Source: Aliagarivorans marinus DSM 23064
Lineage (GTDB): Bacteria; Pseudomonadota; Gammaproteobacteria; Enterobacterales; Celerinatantimonadaceae
Direction: 5' to 3'
DNA length: 64,000 nt
NCBI RefSeq assembly: GCF_000429485.1
Contig: NZ_KE386909.1
Span: 73,271 to 137,270, forward strand
The first letter of the stretch is position 1. Each line of letters starts with the position of its first letter. Positions 51,018 through 59,289 of this stretch are shown here, in pieces. Under the pieces are notes generated by a model. That model searched no databases and was not told where the DNA came from. It saw only the letters and a program-made list of their open reading frames with translations. The translations under genes and the position numbers were made by a program.

Positions 51018-52223
51018 TTAGCGATCGTTATTGGTCGCAGCAATCTTATGGATACTTAAATCTGCGCCGCGGTATTCATCTTCATCACTTAGGCGCAGGC
51101 CGCTGATCTTGGCGATAATTCCGTAGACAATCACACCGCCCACCAAGGCCACCACGATGCCCGCGATAGTCCCTAGCAGTTGCGCCATAAAGCTTACGCC
51201 ACCTAAGCCGCCAAAGGCTTGCTGACCGAAGATACCAGCAGCCACACCGCCCCAAGCACCACATAAGCCATGTAGGGGCCACACACCTAGTACATCATCG
51301 ATGCGCTTGCTGCGTTGCAGCCAAGTGAACAGCAGCACAAACAGGCCGCCCGCCACTGCGCCGACAAACAGCGCACCAAGGGGGTGGAATAAGTCTGAAC
51401 CGGCACATACTGCCACTAAGCCAGCCAATGGACCGTTGTGGATAAAGCCCGGGTCATTCTTACCTGCCAGCAGCGCCGCGATGGTGCCGCCTACCATGGC
51501 CATCAGAGTGTTAACTGCCACCAGACCACTGATGCCGTCCATGGTCTGCGCCGACATTACGTTAAAGCCAAACCAGCCAACGGTCAGGATCCACGCGCCT
51601 AGCGCCAAAAAGGGAATGTTAGAAGGTGCGAAGGCGATACCGGGCTTGCGGCCTTGGCGCTGACCAAGTACCACGATGGCCACTAGCGCCAGCCAGCCGC
51701 CCATCGCGTGAACTACTACCGAGCCGGCGAAGTCATGGAACTCGGCGCCGGTGGTTGCGGCCAGCCAGTCTTGGAAGCCGAAGTTGCCATTCCACACAAT
51801 GCCTTCAAACAGCGGGTAGACAAAGGCCACTAACAGCGAAGAGGCCAGCAGGAAGGGACCAAACTTGGCGCGCTCAGCGATACCGCCGGAGATGATCGCC
51901 GGGATGGCGGCGGCAAAGGTCAGTAGGAAGAAGAACTTCACTAGCTCGTAGCCATTGTTGGCCACTAGTGCGTCGGCACTGGCAAAGAAGTGATTGCCGT
52001 AAGCGATTTGATAGCCAATCACAAAGTAGGCGACGGCTGAGAAGCCGAAGTCGGTGATGATCTTCACTAGCGCATTGACCTGGTTTTTGTGGCGGACGGT
52101 ACCGACCTCCAAAAAGGCAAACCCGGCATGCATGGCCAAAACCATGATCGCGCCCAGTAGAATAAACAAGGTGTTGGCACTTTGGCTCAAGCTGTCGATG
52201 GCAGCACTGATGTTGGTGTCCAT
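51018..52223 (-). CDS. amtB: Ammonium transporter (Amt family)
   Basis: 401 aa with eleven TM segments. The pore histidine pair appears in VVVHAMGGW and WPLHGLCGAWGG, and the conserved Asp in EFHDFAGS. Transports ammonium/ammonia across the inner membrane. The first 15 residues are helical rather than a cleavable signal. No glnK is adjacent, unlike the common glnK-amtB pair. The upstream sigma-54-type promoter and candidate NtrC sites indicate nitrogen-limitation control. It has its own terminator and is monocistronic. Confidence 0.92.
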   Translation of the reverse strand: MDTNISAAIDSLSQSANTLFILLGAIMVLAMHAGFAFLEVGTVRHKNQVNALVKIITDFGFSAVAYFVIGYQIAYGNHFFASADALVANNGYELVKFFFLLTFAAAIPAIISGGIAERAKFGPFLLASSLLVAFVYPLFEGIVWNGNFGFQDWLAATTGAEFHDFAGSVVVHAMGGWLALVAIVVLGQRQGRKPGIAFAPSNIPFLALGAWILTVGWFGFNVMSAQTMDGISGLVAVNTLMAMVGGTIAALLAGKNDPGFIHNGPLAGLVAVCAGSDLFHPLGALFVGAVAGGLFVLLFTWLQRSKRIDDVLGVWPLHGLCGAWGGVAAGIFGQQAFGGLGGVSFMAQLLGTIAGIVVALVGGVIVYGIIAKISGLRLSDEDEYRGADLSIHKIAATNNDR

Positions 52224-52279
52224 GGTAAGTTGAAATCTCCCTATAAGTATTAAATTGGTGCAGGTCTTTGCACTAAAAT

Positions 52280-52295
52280 TGCAATTAGCGTGCCT
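52280..52295 (-). promoter_or_regulatory. Sigma-54 promoter of amtB
   Basis: On the minus strand AGGCACGCTAATTGCA matches the -24/-12 consensus (GGCACG-N4-TTGC). The -12 GC lies about 58 bases before the start codon. Confidence 0.8.
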
Positions 52296-52414
52296 TGATG
52301 CTCCAAAATGGCGCTCTCTTGTGGTGCGGCCTTGCCAGTAAAGGGATTTAACGTCTAATTAACATCCTGAAAAGATTAAATAAGTGCTAACAATGACCCA
52401 GGTTGATGATGTTG

Positions 52415-52451
52415 CGCGCGATATTGGTGCATTTTGATTCATCTTGGTGCG
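52415..52451 (-). promoter_or_regulatory. Paired NtrC-type enhancer sites
   Basis: Two imperfect copies of the NtrC consensus TGCACCA-N3-TGGTGCA end in TGGTGCA (52425-52431) and TGGTGCG (52445-52451), with centres 20 bp apart. They lie about 130-160 bases upstream of the sigma-54 promoter, a normal enhancer distance. Confidence 0.55.
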
Positions 52452-52594
52452 ATGAAGGCATTTAGACGGTCTGCTCTGAGGGATTGGGTTTATTGGCGCA
52501 AATGGCTAGACTTGAGGCAAGCAAGCGTAAGCGGCTACTAAGCCCAAACGAAACAGTAAGATAAGTTAAACAGTACGATAAGTTGGAAGATGCT

Positions 52595-53047
52595 ATGAAA
52601 TGGATTTTGCTCATTGTGGTTGCGGCGATTGCTGCAGTGGTTGGCTATATGACCTGGACCAATAGCCGGGTACCTGCCGGGCTTGGTGTGCAGCAAGGGC
52701 GTTTGGCGCCATTGCCGTCTTCACCCAATGGGGTATCAAGCTTTGCCAGCGACCCCAGCAAGCAGGTCGCAGCGCTGCCGTTTAAAGAGGACCTACAACA
52801 GTCGATGTTGGCGGCATTGGCCAGTCTGGCTGCACTGGGAAACAATGAGACGGTAACCCGCGACAGCGACTACCTACATGCGGTGTTTGTTAGCGAGCAG
52901 ATGCGCTATCGCGACGACTTTGAGTTGTACTTCGATGAAGCGCAGGGCGTGGTGCACCTGCGCTCGCAATCGCGTGTTGGTCATTCGGACATGGGGGTTA
53001 ACCGTGCCCGTTACGAGGCCTTTGCTGAAGCCTACTTGTCACGCTAG
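52595..53047 (+). CDS. DUF1499 family protein, membrane-anchored
   Basis: 150 aa. One N-terminal hydrophobic helix (WILLIVVAAIAAVVGYMTW) anchors it, with the rest probably periplasmic. The C-terminal domain shows the DUF1499 pattern: DYLHAVFVSEQMRYRDDFELYFDEAQGVVHLRSQSRVGHSDMGVNRARYEAF. Function unknown. GGAAG is five bases before this ATG; a TTG four codons upstream is less likely. It follows the divergent amtB promoter region and is convergent with yajL. Confidence 0.82.
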   Translation: MKWILLIVVAAIAAVVGYMTWTNSRVPAGLGVQQGRLAPLPSSPNGVSSFASDPSKQVAALPFKEDLQQSMLAALASLAALGNNETVTRDSDYLHAVFVSEQMRYRDDFELYFDEAQGVVHLRSQSRVGHSDMGVNRARYEAFAEAYLSR

Positions 53048-53065
53048 GCTGGCTATCAGCACTTA

Positions 53066-53629
53066 TTAGTAATTGATCAGCATGGGCTCGGCGACCTGCC
53101 GGGCCTTGTCTTTGCCCAGTAACTGCTCAACCAGCGCCAAGGCGAACTCCATAGCGGTACCGGGACCTTGCGAGGTAATAAGCTTGGCGCTGCCATCATT
53201 AACCACCGCTTGGGTGCTTAGCTGCTCGCTCGGCACTGCGCCTAAGCTGCCGGGATAGCCGGTAATGGTGGCGCTGCCCAGCAAGTCATGGCTGGCCAAC
53301 ACAAAGCCCGGGGCTGCACAGATGGCACCTAACCACTGCTCGCTTGGCCGTGCTTGCAGCGCGGCAATCAGCCCGGGGTGATCGCGCAGGTTCTCCACCC
53401 CGGGGAGGCCGCCGGGCAGGACCAGCATCTGATAACTGGCTGGCTCGACCTTACTCCACGGATAGTCGGCTTCCAGCTTTACGCCCCGCGATGCGGTTAC
53501 CGACAAGCTGTCATCGGCGTTGATGCTAACCACATCCACCTCGATCTCAGCTCGTCTGAGTACATCGATAACTGTTACCGCTTCAATCTCTTCACAACCC
53601 TGAGCCAGGGCAACCATTACTTTAGACAT
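53066..53629 (-). CDS. yajL: DJ-1/PfpI family protein YajL
   Basis: 187 aa. DJ-1 fold: MVALAQGCEEIEAVTVIDVLRRA (with conserved Glu) and nucleophile elbow AICAAPGFVLA. YajL is a protein deglycase/covalent chaperone of the DJ-1 group; its molecular role is debated. It overlaps the end of panE by eight bases, so the pair is coupled as in E. coli. The start is preceded by AGGGAAG. Its frame is open 17 codons further, within panE. Confidence 0.87.
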   Translation of the reverse strand: MSKVMVALAQGCEEIEAVTVIDVLRRAEIEVDVVSINADDSLSVTASRGVKLEADYPWSKVEPASYQMLVLPGGLPGVENLRDHPGLIAALQARPSEQWLGAICAAPGFVLASHDLLGSATITGYPGSLGAVPSEQLSTQAVVNDGSAKLITSQGPGTAMEFALALVEQLLGKDKARQVAEPMLINY

Positions 53630-54539
53630 AGGTAGCTTCCCTCTCCTTGATCGCTGAATACAGCGCTTGATGACTCGCAATTGTCAGGCCCTGCTGTGCG
53701 GCCTGCTTGAGCAAGAACCCGGTGATATGCTCGATCTCCGTCGGGCGTTGCTTGTGTAAATCTTGATGCATAGAGCTGAAGTTGTCAGCCGTCATTTCGG
53801 CCACTTGTTTGACCTGCGTTAGGGTTTGCGCAGATGTCAGTTCTACCCCGCAAGCATTGGCAACTTGGCAGAACTCCTGACATAGCTTCTCGAGCTGTTG
53901 TTCAAAACGCGGTGCGAGCAGTGCGCCATTGCGGATATCGTAAAGTGCGGTGAGTGGATTTATGCAGCAGTTCACGGCCAGCTTGCGCCACAGCGCAGCC
54001 TCGATTTGTCCATCCCAGCTTGCACCAAGGGCTTCAGCCATCGGTGCGAAATGCGCTGGCACATCAGGCGCCCCAGCGTTGCCGATGATGATTTTGCCGA
54101 TGCCGGTGTGGCGGACTTGCTTTCCGCTAACGCCAGAGCCGTTTTCTAGAAGCGAGCCGTGGCTATTGCTGCCAAGCCATAGTGGGCGCTCGCTCCAGCT
54201 TAGCGGCAGGGATTGCTCTGCGCCCATGCCATTGACTAGTAACACCGCTTGGCAGTGCTCCGGCAGTGCCAACCCTTGGGTTGCTTGAGCCACTTGGTAG
54301 GCCTTAACGCAGACTAGCAGGTAGTCTGCATCGGCAATGCTTGGACGCTGCAAGAACTCGAAGCGTTGGGTCTGGGCCTGCGGGTCAACAAAGTCGAGAG
54401 TCAGGGTTGTGGGCTGAGCCAGTCGTTGGTCGACAAAGCAGACGCGGGCACCAGCAAGTGCCAACTTCGCAGCGCACAGACTACCGACAGCGCCAGCGCC
54501 GATAATTGCGATAGAAGGGGGAGTATGGAGATCGTTCAT
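53622..54539 (-). CDS. panE: 2-dehydropantoate 2-reductase
   Basis: 305 aa. NADPH-dependent reduction of ketopantoate to pantoate in vitamin B5 synthesis. Rossmann motif IIGAGAVGSLCAAKLA at the N-terminus; catalytic Lys in KLAVNCCINPLTALYD and the Asn in the same loop are typical. Length fits E. coli PanE. It heads the panE-yajL operon, and the panF importer 3 kb away means both synthesis and uptake of pantothenate are served in this region. Confidence 0.88.
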   Translation of the reverse strand: MNDLHTPPSIAIIGAGAVGSLCAAKLALAGARVCFVDQRLAQPTTLTLDFVDPQAQTQRFEFLQRPSIADADYLLVCVKAYQVAQATQGLALPEHCQAVLLVNGMGAEQSLPLSWSERPLWLGSNSHGSLLENGSGVSGKQVRHTGIGKIIIGNAGAPDVPAHFAPMAEALGASWDGQIEAALWRKLAVNCCINPLTALYDIRNGALLAPRFEQQLEKLCQEFCQVANACGVELTSAQTLTQVKQVAEMTADNFSSMHQDLHKQRPTEIEHITGFLLKQAAQQGLTIASHQALYSAIKEREATYV

Positions 54540-54728
54540 AGCCGCACTTTAGCAGAGTTTATTGGTAGAGTTCATTAGCACTGCACGAGAGCGTTTCAGG
54601 CCGGAACAAGGCGCTTGTCGCGTTTGAGTAAAACTTGAACTCGAAAGATGGGTGGCGGCTATGTATAATCGCCGCCCTTTGATTTTTCCCATTATTTGTT
54701 TTCCATTAACCGTTGAAGTGAGTTCGCC

Positions 54729-55061
54729 ATGTCGAAAATGTTTTATAAAGGCCGGATTGAGACCAGAAAAAGCTATGTCGGCACCGGCTACAACGTTAAC
54801 CGCGAAGTCAAAGCGGGCACTGCAGAAGCGCCACTGACCGTTCGCGTGGCCAGCGAGCAACGTAAAGCTGAGCTTGCCGAGTTGGCCGCTGAGCATGAGC
54901 TGGTGGCCAACATCGAAGTGGATGCGAATCAGCCAGAGTACACCGTCGAGCTGGATACCGTGATCAGCCAGCCTCAAACCGTGACGCTGGCGAAAACCCC
55001 GGGCCGTAACGACCCATGTAGCTGTGGTAGCGGTAAAAAATACAAGAAGTGCTGCGGCTAA
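54729..55061 (+). CDS. SWIM/SEC-C metal-binding protein, PBPRA1643 family
   Basis: 110 aa. The last 20 residues form a SEC-C zinc-binding motif ([19 protein letters not shown]). The first 40 residues begin [21 protein letters not shown], matching what I recall of the PBPRA1643 group of marine gammaproteobacteria. Function is not known; SEC-C tails bind zinc and often contact ribosomes or SecB-type partners. The start lies five bases after GTTCGCC without a strong ribosome site, though GAAGTGAG is nearby. Its stop overlaps the convergent DUF1622 gene. Confidence 0.8.
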   Translation: MSKMFYKGRIETRKSYVGTGYNVNREVKAGTAEAPLTVRVASEQRKAELAELAAEHELVANIEVDANQPEYTVELDTVISQPQTVTLAKTPGRNDPCSCGSGKKYKKCCG

Positions 55062-55426
55062 GCACCCGCGGACTCGCTGCTTTTTTCAGGCTGCCACGGC
55101 CAACGGCCTTCCACTTCAAGGTGCAAGGTCATACTCAAGAAGCCGCGGATAACAATGATCAGCGCCAACACACCCACATCTTCCAGTGAGTTGGCCACCA
55201 CCACCGTGCGAATGATGTCGCCGGCAATCAAGAACTCCAGACCGAGTATGATTGAGCGGCCCAAATCTCTTCGGTATTGCTTGTAGGCAATCTCTTTAGT
55301 CTGCTTGAAGTAGGTTTTGATAAAGGTGGTGGTGGTAGCTATCGAGCCGATGATCACCACCAATACGCCAAAGGCCTCGATTGCATAGCCTGCCACAGAG
55401 ATCAGGCTTTTAAACTCCGCTTCCAT
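55058..55426 (-). CDS. DUF1622 family membrane protein
   Basis: 122 aa with three hydrophobic helices ([61 protein letters not shown]) and the basic loop [17 protein letters not shown], which match DUF1622. Function unknown. GGGGA precedes this ATG; the frame is open 20 codons further without a site. Convergent with the SEC-C gene and 98 bases downstream of the BLUF gene on the same strand, so the two may be cotranscribed. Confidence 0.82.
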   Translation of the reverse strand: MEAEFKSLISVAGYAIEAFGVLVVIIGSIATTTTFIKTYFKQTKEIAYKQYRRDLGRSIILGLEFLIAGDIIRTVVVANSLEDVGVLALIIVIRGFLSMTLHLEVEGRWPWQPEKSSESAGA

Positions 55427-55524
55427 CTTGTCCCCTGAATCAACAACGCTGATGATTAGTGATAGATAAGTTATCACATCCATCACGTGGGCAACGCGCT
55501 TTAGGTCACGCCAGCTGGCTTGTC

Positions 55525-55935
55525 TTATTCTGACAAGCGCAGTTTTAAGGATTGATAGATGGGGTTGATCTTGGCTTTAGCGACGTCGTCGGATTCGAGG
55601 CTGAGGATTTTCAGATAGCTCTCAATCATCGAATGCTCTAGCTGATCGAGTAGCTGATAGGACATAGACCAGGAAGGAAAGCGGCGATAGGCAATGGGCC
55701 CTTTATGCACCAGTGTCACATTAACATGCCGGGGGTCTTGCTCGATGCGCTGATAAAGGGCGGTTACTTCTGCTGCTGGGCCTTCCAGCTCCTGAAGGAA
55801 GTGTTTGCCTGCGCTGATCAACAGGCCGGTTAGCTGGTGGCTAAGGTTGTGTTCGCGGGCTTTTACCAGCAACTCGCTTATCTCTATTTCAGACAAGGCC
55901 TTGGCTTGCTGGCTTACGTAGATTAGTCGGATCAT
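55525..55935 (-). CDS. Short BLUF-domain blue-light photoreceptor
   Basis: 136 aa. Single BLUF domain binding FAD. The photocycle residues are in place: Y6 (LIYVSQ), N30 (REHNLSHQLTG), Q48 (GKHFLQELEGP), and W89/M91 (PSWSMSYQL). The last 35 residues are helical and probably carry the signal to a partner, as in other stand-alone BLUF proteins. No output domain is fused. The window's two cyclic di-GMP enzymes are far away, so the partner is unknown. The downstream DUF1622 membrane protein is a candidate only by position. Confidence 0.87.
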   Translation of the reverse strand: MIRLIYVSQQAKALSEIEISELLVKAREHNLSHQLTGLLISAGKHFLQELEGPAAEVTALYQRIEQDPRHVNVTLVHKGPIAYRRFPSWSMSYQLLDQLEHSMIESYLKILSLESDDVAKAKINPIYQSLKLRLSE

Positions 55936-56075
55936 CCATTCTTCCTGATAGTTCTGTCGTTGTTAAGTAAAGTGGCTGCTTGAGAATTTCGCAAGCGGGT
56001 CAATGTGTTGGCATGGCAATGCTAAGGACTGTTATGATGGCCGGCACCCCAATTAATCATTATCCAGGAGCTGTA

Positions 56076-56558
56076 ATGCCATCCTTTGATATCGTTTCTG
56101 AAGTAGAAGTCAGTGAAATTCGCAACGCTTGCGAGAATGCCAACCGCGAGCTGGCCACCCGCTTTGATTTCCGTAATGTGGAAGCGGAGTTTGAGCTAGG
56201 CGAAGAGCTGATCAAGATGACCGCGGAAGCGGATTTTCAACTGCAACAGATGCTGGATATCCTGCGCAACAATCTTGTGAAGCGTAAAATCGACACCCGC
56301 TCCATCGACCTTGCTGATGTAGAGCATCGCGGCAAGCTGTTCTCGCAAGTGGTGAGCTTTAAAGTCGGCATCGATCAGCCCACCGCCAAGAAGCTGGTTA
56401 AGCTAATCAAAGAGAGCAAGATCAAGGTGCAAACCGCGATTCAGGGCGACCAGCTGCGAGTAACCGGCAAAAAGCGCGATGATCTGCAGCAGGTAATGGC
56501 CTTGGTGCGCGAGAGCGATATGGAGCAGCCGTTCCAGTTTAATAACTTCCGCGATTAA
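56076..56558 (+). CDS. yajQ: YajQ family nucleotide-binding protein
   Basis: 160 aa. Two RNP-like halves: start [41 protein letters not shown], then [45 protein letters not shown]. YajQ relatives bind nucleotides, and in Xanthomonas a homologue binds cyclic di-GMP. AGGAG sits seven bases before this ATG; upstream in-frame ATGs are not used. It is convergent with ampG. Confidence 0.92.
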   Translation: MPSFDIVSEVEVSEIRNACENANRELATRFDFRNVEAEFELGEELIKMTAEADFQLQQMLDILRNNLVKRKIDTRSIDLADVEHRGKLFSQVVSFKVGIDQPTAKKLVKLIKESKIKVQTAIQGDQLRVTGKKRDDLQQVMALVRESDMEQPFQFNNFRD

Positions 56559-56620
56559 GCGGCCGGTGGGGCAAGCTATTACGCTAAGCCAGCAAGCTAA
56601 ACCTTCAAGCTCAGCCATTA

Positions 56621-56656
56621 AAAACAGGCCCGCTCAGTTAAGAGCGGGTTTGTTGT
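56621..56656. terminator. Bidirectional terminator between yajQ and ampG
   Basis: CCCGCTC and GAGCGGG pair around six bases that include the ampG stop codon. T-rich tracts flank both sides, so it can serve yajQ (plus) and ampG (minus). Confidence 0.72.
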
Positions 56657-58098
56657 TTTAGCAGGTCATCAAAGGCGTGTCTGAGTCGCCAAAGTAGTAC
56701 CAGGCTCGGCACCACCATCACCGCGGTGATAGCAAAGAACACCGACCAGGCATCAAACCAGTCGCTCTGCATATGCCGGTGGTAAAAACCTAACAGCCAC
56801 TCTGTCCAGCCCGCCTCGAAGCGGGTGTTTAGGTCGTTTAAGCCGCGCTGCAGTGGCATAGAGTCCAGCCAATCCACCAGAGCGCCACTGAACGAGGCCA
56901 GAGTCGTGCGCCCCAGATTCCCCAGCGATGCCAACAGCGCATATTGGGTGGCCGAGAAGGCCTGACCGGTGAGCAGGGAGAGGAAGGAGACAAAGGCCAC
57001 CGAGGCAAAGGCCGAGGTGAAGTTGTCGACCACAATAGCGGCCAACAGCAGATCGGTGTTCGGGCCGGCAACCGCAATCCACGAGAACATTAAGTTAGAC
57101 ACCGACATCGCCACCCCGCCAATAAACAGCCCCTTAATAATGCCGAAGCGGGCGTTGATGGCGCTGCTGACAAAGGTAAAGCTCAGGGTTGCGCCCCAGC
57201 CAATCAGCTTGGAGTAGTGGCCGATCTCTTCGTTGCTAAAGCCTATCTGGCGGTAGAAGGTGACCGACATTCGCCCCAAAAAGGCTTGGCCGATATTAAA
57301 TAGGAAGACAAACAGCAGGATGCTGACGGCAATACTGCCTTGATTGCGGCGGAAGAACTCGGCGAAGGGTTCCACCAAGGTGACATACAGCCAGGTAAAC
57401 ATCGAGGAGTGCTGACGCTGCTGGCGTTGGGCGGCCTTTTGCTGCAGGGCATCGCGGTCGGTATGTGGCTCGCGCGCCAACAAGGTAAACAGCATACACA
57501 GCAACACAAAGCCCGCCATGCCTAAGTACACCGTGTTCCAACCCTGTGCATCGGCATTGATAAAGGCCAGGTAGCCGGGCACCGAGTAGCCGGTCCACCA
57601 TCCCATGACTGCCATGGCGGAGGCTTGCGGTAGCTTGTGCTGCTCGCCTTGGGAGAAGCTGTCGATCCGAAAAGCGTCGATGGCCACATCTTGGGTGGCC
57701 GAGGCGGTGGTGATCCCCAGCGCGAGTAGGGCAATCATTAGCAGGTGCTCGCTCGGTTGCAGTTGGGTAATCGCCAGCGTACACGCCAAGATGCACAGCT
57801 GACAGAGCAAGATCCAGCTACGTCTTTGCCCTAGCCGGGCGTACAGCCAAGGCAGCTTGACCCTATCTAATAGGGGGGCCCAGATAAAGTTCAGGGCGTA
57901 CACCACAAAGATTGAGCCAAACAAACCGATGCTAGTGCGGGTAAAGCCGGCATCGGTCAGCCAGCCAGTCATATTGGAGCCGACTAAGGTCCAGGGAAAA
58001 CCGCTGGCACAGCCCAGCATAAACACCCACGCCAATCGTTTATCCCAATACGAGGCAAGGGTTGCTCTCCAGCTACTGGCTGAATCCATGTTAGCCAT
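56638..58098 (-). CDS. ampG: AmpG-type muropeptide permease
   Basis: 486 aa major-facilitator protein with 12-14 TM segments. It imports GlcNAc-anhydroMurNAc peptides from wall turnover into the cytosol. Family features include the start YWDKRLAWVFMLGCASGFPWTLVGSNMTGWLTDAGFTRTSIGLFG, the WAPLLDR loop, and AMAVMGWWTGYSVPGYLAF. The length fits E. coli AmpG. It is eight bases downstream of the ppi gene. The start lacks a strong ribosome site; an alternative ATG lies four codons later. Confidence 0.88.
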   Translation of the reverse strand: MANMDSASSWRATLASYWDKRLAWVFMLGCASGFPWTLVGSNMTGWLTDAGFTRTSIGLFGSIFVVYALNFIWAPLLDRVKLPWLYARLGQRRSWILLCQLCILACTLAITQLQPSEHLLMIALLALGITTASATQDVAIDAFRIDSFSQGEQHKLPQASAMAVMGWWTGYSVPGYLAFINADAQGWNTVYLGMAGFVLLCMLFTLLAREPHTDRDALQQKAAQRQQRQHSSMFTWLYVTLVEPFAEFFRRNQGSIAVSILLFVFLFNIGQAFLGRMSVTFYRQIGFSNEEIGHYSKLIGWGATLSFTFVSSAINARFGIIKGLFIGGVAMSVSNLMFSWIAVAGPNTDLLLAAIVVDNFTSAFASVAFVSFLSLLTGQAFSATQYALLASLGNLGRTTLASFSGALVDWLDSMPLQRGLNDLNTRFEAGWTEWLLGFYHRHMQSDWFDAWSVFFAITAVMVVPSLVLLWRLRHAFDDLLKQQTRS

Positions 58099-58106
58099 GC
58101 GCGGGC

Positions 58107-58691
58107 TTATTCGTCAGCGGTGACGGCGTCGAGGCGGATAACCTGTTCGATGATCACTTTTTGCTGAGGAACATTGGCCATGCCCGGGAGCGGACCGTTC
58201 TTGGTTGGCTGCTTAACGATGATGTCAACGATCTCCATGCCCTTGGTGACTTCACCAAACACGGCATAACCGGCGCGGCGCTTTGAGCCGTCCAGGTGGG
58301 CATTGTCGACCACATTGATAAAGAACTGGCGGGTTGCCGAGTTAGGATCGTTGGTGCGGGCCATGGCGATAGAGCCGCGGGTGTTACTCAGGCCATTGGA
58401 TGACTCGTTCTCGATTGGTGGGTAACTCGGCAGGTTCTCATAATCGGCGGTGTAGCCACCGGCTTGCGCCATAAAACTTGGGATGACTCGGTGGAACAGG
58501 CTACCGCTGTAGCTGCCATCGTCCACGTAGCGCAGGAAGTTGGCCACGGTCTTCGGTGCGTTCTCAGCGTCGAGGGTGATTTCAAAGCTGCCCAAGTTGG
58601 TGTCGACCTGAACGACTTGCGCATGCGAGAGCTGGCTGAAGGAGAGCAGGCCCAAGGCCAAAGAGAGGATTTTTATAAGGGATGACTTCAT
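58107..58691 (-). CDS. Periplasmic cyclophilin-type peptidyl-prolyl isomerase
   Basis: 194 aa with a signal peptide (about residues 1-24, ending QLSHA) so it acts in the periplasm. Cyclophilin core: GSLFHRVIPSFMAQAGGY with catalytic Arg, RQFFINVVDNAHLD, and YAVFGEVTKGMEIVD. It resembles PpiA/PpiB. The start overlaps the yajG stop by four bases (ATGA), and ampG follows closely, giving a yajG-ppi-ampG operon. This neighbourhood is common in Vibrio relatives. Confidence 0.9.
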   Translation of the reverse strand: MKSSLIKILSLALGLLSFSQLSHAQVVQVDTNLGSFEITLDAENAPKTVANFLRYVDDGSYSGSLFHRVIPSFMAQAGGYTADYENLPSYPPIENESSNGLSNTRGSIAMARTNDPNSATRQFFINVVDNAHLDGSKRRAGYAVFGEVTKGMEIVDIIVKQPTKNGPLPGMANVPQQKVIIEQVIRLDAVTADE

Positions 58692-59275
58692 TGTTCATTC
58701 TCCAAGACTTCAAAAAACTGGGGATCGTTGGCGATCTGGGTAAGTAACTCCGAGAGCTGGGCGCTGAGGTATTCCTCTTGGCGCTCCAGGCTTAGGCGCA
58801 GCGGACCTTCGTTGTTGTGCACCGAGCGGTACTGTTTGGCCAGACTGCGCTTGGGGGTTTCCAGCGAGACTTTCAGGCGCATGGTGGATTCCACCTGATG
58901 CTTAAGGCTGCTTTGCTCGGCAGTAGCCACTAGCTCGAGGATATCAACCTGAAGCTTAAAAGGGGAGTCGGTCACAAAGCCCAAGCCTTGTTGTTGCCAG
59001 GCTTGCTTGAGTTGCTGCTCGATGTCTAGGCGCAGGTTGCTGGCACTGGCGAGTAGCTCGGCTTGTTCCTGTCCGTCGCGATGAATACTCAGTAGGTAGC
59101 GATGGTTGCGCAGATCCGCCGAGTTTAGTGCGGCGATCAGCGACGCTTTCTCGCCTTCTGCCTGCTGGACAGTAACTTCGGGTGATAGCTGCAGCTGCGG
59201 GGGCGGGGTAGAAGAGCAAGCCATCAAAGAGCCGGCGCAGCAAAGGGCTGCCAGCCAGCGTAGCGCTGGTTTCAT
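58688..59275 (-). CDS. yajG: YajG family lipoprotein
   Basis: 195 aa. Signal with lipobox (LMAC, Cys about 20) and a mature part with the YajG pattern (LQLSPEVTVQ, LRNHRYLLSIHRDGQ-type segments and VESTMRLKVSLETPK). YajG is an outer-membrane-associated lipoprotein of unknown function. It is cotranscribed with ppi and ampG: its stop overlaps the ppi start by four bases. The rlmG gene lies 14 bases upstream on the same strand. Confidence 0.83.
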   Translation of the reverse strand: MKPALRWLAALCCAGSLMACSSTPPPQLQLSPEVTVQQAEGEKASLIAALNSADLRNHRYLLSIHRDGQEQAELLASASNLRLDIEQQLKQAWQQQGLGFVTDSPFKLQVDILELVATAEQSSLKHQVESTMRLKVSLETPKRSLAKQYRSVHNNEGPLRLSLERQEEYLSAQLSELLTQIANDPQFFEVLENEQ

Positions 59276-59289
59276 AGGTAAACTCCGTG

